Below are positions 1 to 5,993 of a stretch of DNA of 6,898 bases, piece after piece; position 1 is the first letter of the stretch; every line of letters starts with the position of its first letter. The stretch is from Fibrobacterota bacterium (lineage in GTDB: Bacteria > Fibrobacterota > Chitinivibrionia > Chitinivibrionales > JANQEN01): positions 1 through 6,898 of the forward strand of contig JAUXBV010000184.1 in the NCBI GenBank assembly GCA_030619215.1, in the 5' to 3' direction. The notes under the pieces are model-generated. The model saw only the letters and a list, made by a program, of their open reading frames with translations. It did no database searches and was not told the DNA's origin. Both the position numbers and the translations under genes were made by a program.

Positions 1-1
1 G

Positions 2-1333
2 TCTGAAATGTCGCGTGTCTGCAATGAGCTTTTCAAGGATGAGTCTTTATTCAGCGAGAGTGTCGGAAAAATTTCACGCGAATATGAGAAGCAGTTTCAG
101 GCTGGTGATGAAACACAGCTTACTCTTGATGAGATGCGGAAAAAGACGGAGTCTGAGCCGGTGGTAAAAATGGTTACCCTTATCTTTGATGAGGCAATCG
201 GCCAGAGAGCTTCCGATATACATATAGAGCCTCTGGAGAATAAGGCCCTGATACGGTTCAGGGTTGACGGGATGCTCAGGCAGCATATGGAGCTGTCAAA
301 CTGGATGTATAACCCGCTGACCTCCCGCATAAAGATCCTTGCAGAGCTTGACATAGCAGAAAAGCGAGTTCCGCAGGACGGCAGGATCAGATACATCTTT
401 AAGAACAGTATCTATGATTTTCGTGTTTCCACACTGCCGACCCACTATGGTGAAAAGACGGTTATCCGCCTGCTGAAGCATGATTTATCGCTGCTGGAGC
501 TGGAGAACCTTGGTATTGAGAAAGCGGAGCTTGAAAAGATCTCCGAGTTTATTGTGAAGCCGCAGGGTATGATTTTTGTAACAGGACCTACAGGAAGCGG
601 TAAATCCTCAACACTATTCGCATGCCTGAATCGTATTCGCGGTAAACAGATAAACATTACGAGAATTGAGAATCCGATTGAATACAAACTGGAGGGCGTA
701 AACCAGGTTCAGATCAATGAGAAGGCAGGGGTTACCTTTGCAAATACCCTTCGTTCGATATTGAGGCAGGATCCGGACGTTATTCTTGTAGGTGAGATTC
801 GTGATAATGAGACCGCTACTATTGCAATACAGGCATCGCAGACCGGACATTTAGTATTATCCACGCTTCATACCAACGATGCGGTGTCCGCAATAACGAG
901 GCTGCGGGATCTGGGTATCCCCGGATTCCTGATATCTTCGTCTCTGCTCGCGGTAATTTCCCAGAGGCTGGTGCGGGTACTCTGTCCGCAGTGTAAAAAG
1001 AAGGAAGTTTTACCTGATGAGTTGAAACTGCGCTGGAAAAACATATTGGGTGAGGTTCATTTTGATGAGGCATATTTTCCTGTTGGCTGCAGTAAATGCG
1101 GGAATAGCGGATTCTTAGGCAGAAAAGGTATTTTTGAGATGATTTCCGTGAACGATGAAATCCGTAATATGATAACTGAGGATGCTTCGGAAAGCCAGCT
1201 TAAGAATTATCTCCGTAAAAGAGGTACGAGAACAATATCCCTCAGTGGAATTGAGAAGATAAAGCAGGGAATTACCACCCCGGAAGAGTTTCTGCGGGTT
1301 GTTTTAGTAGATAAAGTAAGTGTTAGTGAATAG
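2..1333 (+). CDS. gspE: GspE/PilB-family secretion/pilus assembly ATPase (5'-truncated by window edge)
   Basis: This is the cytoplasmic hexameric ATPase that powers pseudopilus or pilus assembly from the inner face of the inner membrane. Residues are counted from the Met at position 8. Visible motifs are PVVK at 51-54, ASDIHIEP at 68-75, Walker A GPTGSGKS at 193-200, the Walker B/Glu region DPDVILVGEIRD at 255-266 with E263, and the His box QTGHLVLSTLHTND at 278-291. A tetracysteine zinc site is formed by C326/C329 and C361/C364, which is typical of GspE and PilB but absent from PilT-type retraction ATPases. The frame stays open to the window edge (codons tct, gaa before the ATG). At 441 residues the protein lacks the N-terminal T2SSE_N domain of the family (usually about 490-570 aa), so the true start is probably upstream and the Met at 8 is probably internal. 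A 46-base gap separates it from the secretin gene, suggesting one operon. GspE rather than PilB is inferred from the neighbours, not proven by sequence. Confidence 0.93.
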   Translation, partial: SEMSRVCNELFKDESLFSESVGKISREYEKQFQAGDETQLTLDEMRKKTESEPVVKMVTLIFDEAIGQRASDIHIEPLENKALIRFRVDGMLRQHMELSNWMYNPLTSRIKILAELDIAEKRVPQDGRIRYIFKNSIYDFRVSTLPTHYGEKTVIRLLKHDLSLLELENLGIEKAELEKISEFIVKPQGMIFVTGPTGSGKSSTLFACLNRIRGKQINITRIENPIEYKLEGVNQVQINEKAGVTFANTLRSILRQDPDVILVGEIRDNETATIAIQASQTGHLVLSTLHTNDAVSAITRLRDLGIPGFLISSSLLAVISQRLVRVLCPQCKKKEVLPDELKLRWKNILGEVHFDEAYFPVGCSKCGNSGFLGRKGIFEMISVNDEIRNMITEDASESQLKNYLRKRGTRTISLSGIEKIKQGITTPEEFLRVVLVDKVSVSE

Positions 1334-1391
1334 ATAAATTAATTAACAGGCATAAACCACTGTAGTAGTCCAATAACAGATGGGTAGTTAT

Positions 1392-3581
1392 ATGATGAAA
1401 AAGTTGAATCGTTTCAGTTATATGGTTGTGGCAGTAGTATGTCTTAGCTTCGGTGCGTTTACCTCCGCTGTTTCGCAGCCGGGAGACAGTGCTCAGGTAC
1501 AGACACTGTCCCTTGATGTAAAAGATACTGACATCAGGGACGTTATACGCATGATATCAAAAGGCTATGGCCTCAATGTTATTCTGGACAGTGATGTGAA
1601 AGGCAGTGTAACGCTTCACTTGACAGATGTACCTATTATTGAAGGGCTTAATACTCTTGCCGAGTCAAACGGGTGGGAGCTTGCAAAAGAGGGGAGTGTG
1701 TACCGTATTCGCAAACCCATTGCCAAAAAGAAGTCGTTGATCCGATACAGCAGGGGCCAGTTGACCGTTGATATTCAGAATATCAATGTCGTTGATTTTC
1801 TCAAGGAGATCAGTTCGAAAGCTGCTGTCAGTATTGTTCCGGATAGTAAATTATCCGGAAAGGTTTCCGGAAAGCTCTATCGTGTTCCTCTTGAAGACGG
1901 GTTGAAAGCCATACTGGAGGGAAATGGATACAAAATTACTAAACGGAAAAATATTTATCGCGTCAGGCAGGAGGAAAGCGCTACCGGGGGCCCGGGAACT
2001 ACATCCAAAAGGCGAAGATCCAGAAGAACAACAACCGGCCAGGGGGATTTTTATGTTGAATGCTCCGGCGGGTATCTTAACATTGACGTGCAGAACGGCA
2101 ATTTGTCCGATGTGGTAAACTCGGTTTCCGAACAGTGCGAAATAGAAATGATTATTTACGGAGCCCTGTCCGGTGAGGTAAATGCAGTACTCAATGATAT
2201 ACCCCTGACTGAAGGGCTTGCCCTTCTTTTGGGCGGGACTAAGTTTACTTTTGTCCAGAGGGGGAATGTCATCCTTATTGGGGACCGGAACACCGCAACA
2301 CCTTCGGGTAAAACCCTCACCAAATCAGAGCTGATCCATCTAAAACATATCAAAGCTGATGAAGTACCGAAGATACTGCCGAAGAATATCCCTGCTGCTA
2401 ATGTAAAGATTATAAAAGAGCAGAATGCGCTGCTTGTCTCAGGGACATCAGAGGATATCGTTAAGACAAGAGAGTTTCTGGAGACAATTGACATTGCAAC
2501 ACCGCAGGTGCTCATTGATGTGGTTGTAGTGGAATATACGAGGGATATTGACAGGGAATTCGGCTTTCAGTTTGCGGCTCATAAAAAAGACGACCAGGGG
2601 AGTAATTATTACTCCTTTCCGGAAGTACAGATTAACAGAAAGGGAAATGAGGCCAGGTATATACTGGGTAAAGTGTTTGGCGAGAAAAGCTTCATAACAC
2701 ACTTATCAAAAGATTTCTTTATGACTCTCCGTTTGCTTGAGTCAAAGAGAAAGGCAAAGGTACTCGCTCAACCCACAATAACAGTGCTCAATGGTAACAA
2801 GGCGACAATTGATGTGGGCCAGACGCAGTATTTTAAGATAGTTGGAGGCACACCGGAAAATCCTACCCATAATTTCAGGCCGATCAAATTCGGTATTTCA
2901 TTGAACATTACGCCATGGATTTCAAAAAGCGGCCAGATAACTGCTGAGATAAATCCTGAGATATCAAATTCAATGGGTATTAATGAGGAAGGTGGTTATC
3001 CCAATGTTTTCCGTCGATCTGTCAGCACGACGGTGCGTATTGATGACGGAAAAACGCTTGTGCTTGGAGGGCTTTTGCGCTCTGATGAGCAGGTTAGCCA
3101 TAGGCAGGTTCCCATTCTCGGAGACATCCCTATTCTTGGATACCTGTTTAAAACAACAAAGAAGCTGAGAGTGCAGACCAACCTGGTAATATACATAACT
3201 CCAAGAATTATCGAAAAAGACAGCTATGTCAATCTGGAGGAGGAGCTGAAACAGTTTGATATCAATGAGAGAAGGGGCATTTTTGAAAGACGAAGGTATA
3301 GAGAGATAAATACCTTTGATAAGAATATCGGGATAGAGGATGAAACCGAAGGGGAGTTGATAGAGGAAGACGCTGTTCTGGAGGAGTCAGAAAATAAGAT
3401 TATAGATAAACAAAAAGATATTAAAAAACCGGATGATGCAGTAAAAAGCAGGGAAGGACAGTTAAAACCTGATGAAACGGATTCAACTCCTGTTAAAAGA
3501 CCGCGAAAGAGGTCTCGCAGGCCAATTAAAAAAGAGCCTTCAGATACAACGGTGATTGATAGCGTTGACAATATAGAATAG
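1392..3581 (+). CDS. gspD: Outer-membrane secretin (GspD/PilQ family) with three tandem STN/N0 domains
   Basis: This protein should form the multimeric outer-membrane channel of the machine. Numbering is from the ATG at 1392, about 729 aa. A Sec signal peptide spans residues 1-26 (MMKKLNRF, then a hydrophobic stretch ending TSA). Three related STN/N0-like domains follow at about 36-108, 122-192 and 226-298, each of the form D-h-x(n)-D-h-h...G-x-V...P-h-x-x-G-L. A basic linker with RRRSRR lies between copies 2 and 3. One Secretin_N (NolW-like) domain is at about 307-382. The secretin barrel is at about 383-607, with the family signature VPILGDIPILGYLF at 573-586 and LVIYITPRII near its end. 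The last ~120 residues are a charged, low-complexity tail, acidic then Lys/Arg-rich. An in-frame ATG at 1380 adds MGSY; I prefer 1392 (or the adjacent ATG at 1395) because it puts MMKK at the signal-peptide start and leaves a GGG 7 bases upstream, although no start has a strong Shine-Dalgarno. The single Secretin_N domain is more PilQ-like than GspD-like. Confidence 0.93.
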   Translation: MMKKLNRFSYMVVAVVCLSFGAFTSAVSQPGDSAQVQTLSLDVKDTDIRDVIRMISKGYGLNVILDSDVKGSVTLHLTDVPIIEGLNTLAESNGWELAKEGSVYRIRKPIAKKKSLIRYSRGQLTVDIQNINVVDFLKEISSKAAVSIVPDSKLSGKVSGKLYRVPLEDGLKAILEGNGYKITKRKNIYRVRQEESATGGPGTTSKRRRSRRTTTGQGDFYVECSGGYLNIDVQNGNLSDVVNSVSEQCEIEMIIYGALSGEVNAVLNDIPLTEGLALLLGGTKFTFVQRGNVILIGDRNTATPSGKTLTKSELIHLKHIKADEVPKILPKNIPAANVKIIKEQNALLVSGTSEDIVKTREFLETIDIATPQVLIDVVVVEYTRDIDREFGFQFAAHKKDDQGSNYYSFPEVQINRKGNEARYILGKVFGEKSFITHLSKDFFMTLRLLESKRKAKVLAQPTITVLNGNKATIDVGQTQYFKIVGGTPENPTHNFRPIKFGISLNITPWISKSGQITAEINPEISNSMGINEEGGYPNVFRRSVSTTVRIDDGKTLVLGGLLRSDEQVSHRQVPILGDIPILGYLFKTTKKLRVQTNLVIYITPRIIEKDSYVNLEEELKQFDINERRGIFERRRYREINTFDKNIGIEDETEGELIEEDAVLEESENKIIDKQKDIKKPDDAVKSREGQLKPDETDSTPVKRPRKRSRRPIKKEPSDTTVIDSVDNIE

Positions 3582-3586
3582 AATTT

Positions 3587-4840
3587 ATGAGGAATCTTTA
3601 CGGCATTGTACATACCGAAGACGGCAGATATGTTATGGCTGCCATGCGGTTCAATGACTCGGGAAGCTGGGTTGCTTCAGGAATAAGGCAATGGCAGAGT
3701 AATAATGTTATTATGCCTTATCTTCTCTTCCGGCGGGGGATCAGTTTCGGTGTCAATGCATGGTGGAGGCCCCGAACAAGCGCTATAGCAATCGACAATA
3801 TGGTTACGGCCGAGTCCGCCGCTGCTGAGGAAACAGACCAGAAATATGATTTAGTTACCTATTCCGCTGACCTTCGGATTCATACGCAGGTACTCAAGTC
3901 AAACCTTATCGCAGTAGCTCCACAAGATTTGTTTCTGGCCACCCTGCCTCTTAATCTCCATGAAAAGAGCACAGACTCGTTCCTGTCGATATGCAGCGGT
4001 AAAGACTACTACCTGATCGGCGTAACGGTAAATCAAAGGCTTGTTATCTTATATAAAATGGCGCCCTGCTCTGAAGAGAAACTCCCGGGGTATATTGGAA
4101 GAATTCGGAGATACTGGAATATTAATTTCCCCGAAATTGTTTTTCCGGAAACCGTATTTATTATCGGTGACTCTTCCGCTATGCCTGATTCAGCATTTGT
4201 AAAGCATCCGGTTCGTGTCGCGGAAGGGGAGGATGATATAAACGTCCTGAGAGCGATGGGTGTGGCATTTGCCCGGGATAGCGATTCCGTGCCGCTCTTT
4301 GCTTCACAGACCGAAGAATCCGCATTCAGGAAGAAACGTACCTTGTTATATGGCGTATCCGCCGGTTTAGTGGCAATAACGTTACTCATCCTTGTTTTTT
4401 TTATTGGTATAAATCTTTGGTATGGCCGCAGAATTGATTCGTTCAAGGCGGAGTACCGGCGCGTTATTTCACATAATCAGGATGTAAAGAAGATAATTGA
4501 CAGAAATAAGGAGCTTGCCGAGACTATTCTGCGCCTGGAAAATACCTTTACCCATAAAACAATATGGGGTAAGTTCCTACATGTAATTGCAAGCGGCAAA
4601 CCTGACAATCTATATTTTGAGCGCCTTGCCTCAGAACCTGTTAAAGAGAAAGGAAATGTTATAAATATCGCCCTTAACGGCTGGACAGAGAACGAAAGCA
4701 GTGTGACGGAATTTATCAGTACATTGCAGGAGCTGCCGTACGTTACTCAAATAACGCTTTCTTCCATGGAAAGAGATAAGAAAAAACCTTCTGTCTATTT
4801 ATTTAAAATATTATGTACGCTTTTATTAAACGAGCAATAG
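3587..4840 (+). CDS. GspL-like bitopic platform protein: degenerate PilM-like domain fused to PilN-like domain
   Basis: This 417-aa protein combines the roles that PilM and PilN split in type IV pili and that GspL holds in type II secretion: linking the cytoplasmic ATPase to the periplasmic platform. Residues 1-250 are predicted cytoplasmic and resemble a shortened actin-like PilM fold. The segment at about 131-152 resembles the PilM stretch FL.I..G...YLIGV, and LRAMGVAFAR near 222-231 resembles the PilM C-terminal A-x-G-L-A-L-R motif. The N-terminal nucleotide-binding motif of true PilM (GIDIG-S-x-x-V-K) is not recognisable. One membrane helix lies at about 253-278, preceded by RKKR (inside-positive). 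A coiled-coil-like stretch follows at about 283-320, then a ferredoxin-like PilN/GspL C-terminal domain to 417. The ATG at 3587 is 6 bases after the secretin stop and has no clear Shine-Dalgarno, suggesting coupled translation. The 3' end overlaps the next gene by 28 bases. The topology and position strongly support the assignment; sequence similarity to PilM is weak by eye. Confidence 0.82.
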   Translation: MRNLYGIVHTEDGRYVMAAMRFNDSGSWVASGIRQWQSNNVIMPYLLFRRGISFGVNAWWRPRTSAIAIDNMVTAESAAAEETDQKYDLVTYSADLRIHTQVLKSNLIAVAPQDLFLATLPLNLHEKSTDSFLSICSGKDYYLIGVTVNQRLVILYKMAPCSEEKLPGYIGRIRRYWNINFPEIVFPETVFIIGDSSAMPDSAFVKHPVRVAEGEDDINVLRAMGVAFARDSDSVPLFASQTEESAFRKKRTLLYGVSAGLVAITLLILVFFIGINLWYGRRIDSFKAEYRRVISHNQDVKKIIDRNKELAETILRLENTFTHKTIWGKFLHVIASGKPDNLYFERLASEPVKEKGNVINIALNGWTENESSVTEFISTLQELPYVTQITLSSMERDKKKPSVYLFKILCTLLLNEQ

Positions 4841-5364
4841 ATAAAGAACTTATACCTTCTGTGAGCCTGGTGCTTTCTATGTTTATCTGCACTGCGCTCC
4901 TGCACTATGTAATTATACCAAATATTAAGCACACTATTGTGTTAAGGGATGAATTATCAAGGTATAAATCACTTATCCGGGGAGATGAAAAGTATGGTAA
5001 ACTCAAAACAGAGATTCGTGAGAAACAGAAGGAGCTTGAAAAAAAACATACTGAGCTGACCCGGGGATTGGGAGACCCGCACGATCTTTCCGGACTTCTC
5101 CAGATGATTTTTGATAAAGCATGGCAGGCGGAGATCAGGTTTGATAAAACAGTGCCCCAGAAAGAAGCTAAGGGTAAGGATTACATCCATTACCCTGTTT
5201 TGCTTGAGATGACAACAACCTATAACCAGCTTGGAAAGTTTATATCATCTCTTGAAAATATACCTCAAATAGTGAGGGTTGACAGAGTAGCTGTTATGGC
5301 AAAGGATGATAAAAATATTTATGCCCGTGTTTTAATTACGTGCTTTTTAAGTTTACAGAAGTAG
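4813..5364 (+). CDS. pilO: PilO/GspM-like inner-membrane platform protein
   Basis: This 183-aa bitopic protein should pair with the PilN-like periplasmic domain of the upstream gene product in the inner-membrane alignment complex. A short cytoplasmic tail (MYAFIKRAIDKEL) precedes a membrane helix at about 14-36. A charged coiled-coil-like segment spans about 41-85 (EIREKQKELEKKHTEL), and a compact ferredoxin-like domain fills about 90-183. The stretch at 127-159 carries the PilO hallmark pattern: YPVLLEM, then TYNQLGKFISSLENIP, then IVRVDRV. The length is close to the roughly 200 aa typical of PilO. The ATG at 4813 lies inside the end of the preceding gene (28-base overlap in another frame), consistent with translational coupling; an in-frame GTG at 4861 would cut into the membrane helix and is less likely. 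The stop at 5362-5364 overlaps the ribosome binding site of the next gene. GspM is the equivalent name in type II secretion nomenclature. Confidence 0.88.
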   Translation: MYAFIKRAIDKELIPSVSLVLSMFICTALLHYVIIPNIKHTIVLRDELSRYKSLIRGDEKYGKLKTEIREKQKELEKKHTELTRGLGDPHDLSGLLQMIFDKAWQAEIRFDKTVPQKEAKGKDYIHYPVLLEMTTTYNQLGKFISSLENIPQIVRVDRVAVMAKDDKNIYARVLITCFLSLQK

Positions 5365-5367
5365 GTG
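5363..5367 (+). promoter_or_regulatory. Ribosome binding site deciding the start of the PilP/GspC-like gene
   Basis: AGGTG sits 5 bases before the ATG at 5373 and overlaps the stop codon of the PilO-like gene. It supports 5373 over the in-frame GTG at 5340, which would add 11 residues (beginning MLFKFTEVGV) and overlap the PilO gene by 25 bases. Confidence 0.6.
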
Positions 5368-5372
5368 TATTA

Positions 5373-5861
5373 ATGCAGCAAAAGAAATATATACGGTATG
5401 CCGCTGTTGCTCTCATGGTAGTGCTTTTTCTTTTAAGCTTTATGAATGTGGTTGATATTATTGCCTCCTTTTTTGAGCCGCCTGACAGGGGGGCGTATCA
5501 GGATAAAGACATTACCCTTAAGGAATTTGAACTTGTTAACAAGGCCCTGGAGATAAAAGCACAGGGCAAAGACTTTATTTATGAAGGTACCTTCGATTCT
5601 CCGTTTCGTAAACTTTCTTTCGTGCCCAGAAGAAGAGCCGGAAGCACCCCTAAAAAGCAGAAACCAGTTAAAAATTTATTTCTGAAAGGCACTTTGATCA
5701 AAGAAAATGCACTGGCAATTTTAGAGGATGAAGATGGCAAGACTTACATATGTAAGCAGGGAGACTATGTGCATAACCGGCTTGTCGCTAAGATTACTGA
5801 GGACGAAGTAACCATTACCGATGCAGGCGGCAGTACTGTTTTAAAGGTTAAAGAGCGGTAA
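5373..5861 (+). CDS. PilP/GspC-like membrane-anchored periplasmic protein (HR domain only)
   Basis: This 162-aa protein probably bridges the PilN/PilO-like platform to the secretin N-domains, as PilP and GspC do. A short N-terminus (MQQKKYIRY) is followed by a membrane helix at about 8-32. An extended linker spans about 33-100 and contains DSPFRKL at 75-81, which resembles the D-PF-R motif of PilP, then a Pro/Lys/Arg-rich stretch. A small beta-rich domain at about 101-159 (LFLKGTLIKENALAILEDE, then GDYV, then ITEDEVTI) matches the PilP/GspC homology-region pattern. It has no lipobox cysteine, unlike lipoprotein PilP, and no room for the PDZ or coiled-coil domain found at the C-terminus of many GspC proteins. 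The chosen ATG at 5373 has an AGGTG 5 bases upstream and lies 8 bases after the PilO-like stop. Naming it PilP or GspC is a matter of convention here; the general role is fairly secure from motif and position. Confidence 0.82.
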   Translation: MQQKKYIRYAAVALMVVLFLLSFMNVVDIIASFFEPPDRGAYQDKDITLKEFELVNKALEIKAQGKDFIYEGTFDSPFRKLSFVPRRRAGSTPKKQKPVKNLFLKGTLIKENALAILEDEDGKTYICKQGDYVHNRLVAKITEDEVTITDAGGSTVLKVKER

Positions 5862-5993
5862 ATAATATTAATAAATTAGTAATGCTCCATAGTTATAGTT
5901 AAGATTAAATCATGACGTCTCCCGATTTTTCGTCGGGGCGTGTTCCGATTTTTAATCGGGGATAATCCAGGTTAGAAAACCGGCAAATACATC
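5862..5993. other. Intergenic gap between platform genes and pseudopilin-like gene
   Basis: This is the longest gap (132 bases) in an otherwise tight cluster. It begins AT-rich (about 5862-5910) and then holds the tandem hairpins. I see no tRNA and no convincing coding frame. A promoter for the downstream gene is possible (TAAGAT at 5900-5905 resembles a -10 box, with only a poor -35 candidate, TTAGTA at 5876-5881), but the match is too weak to call. Confidence 0.5.
5915..5961 (+). repeat. Two tandem near-identical hairpins (23-base period) in the intergenic gap
   Basis: Two 19-base imperfect palindromes, 5920-5938 and 5943-5961, match at 16 of 19 positions by hand alignment and start 23 bases apart. 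The first pairs CCCGA (5921-5925) with TCGGG (5933-5937), and outer ACG (5915-5917) can pair with CGT (5939-5941). The second pairs CCGATT (5945-5950) with AATCGG (5954-5959) around a TTT loop, extendable by two G-T wobbles. The T-runs are in the loops, not after the stems, so these are not standard intrinsic terminators on either strand. They could be a small dispersed repeat, a processing or mRNA-stability element, or a weak attenuator between the platform genes and the pseudopilin gene. Confidence 0.65.

Noticed and set aside
1334..1379. Promoter or terminator between the ATPase and secretin genes
   Set aside because: The 46-base gap has no stem followed by a T-run and no convincing -35/-10 pair; it holds only a TTAATTAA palindrome that is likely chance in AT-rich sequence.
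2156..2515. Open frame of 119 codons on the - strand inside the secretin gene
   Set aside because: It lies opposite well-supported secretin N-domains, has no recognisable motif and no ribosome binding site; it is a shadow frame.
3224..3613. Open frame of 129 codons on the - strand opposite the secretin tail
   Set aside because: Its Ser/Leu-rich composition is what results from reading the Glu/Lys-rich tail codons on the other strand; no independent support.
4033..4446. Open frame of 137 codons on the - strand inside the GspL-like gene
   Set aside because: Fully antisense to a supported gene, with Ser/Ile/Thr-rich composition and no family signature; a shadow frame.
5340..5372. In-frame GTG at 5340 as the start of the PilP/GspC-like gene
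   Set aside because: It adds 11 residues without a ribosome binding site and overlaps the PilO-like gene, while the ATG at 5373 has AGGTG at a suitable distance.
5920..5961. Intrinsic (rho-independent) terminator after the PilP/GspC-like gene
   Set aside because: Stems are short and no T-run follows either hairpin on + or -; the T-runs are in the loops.
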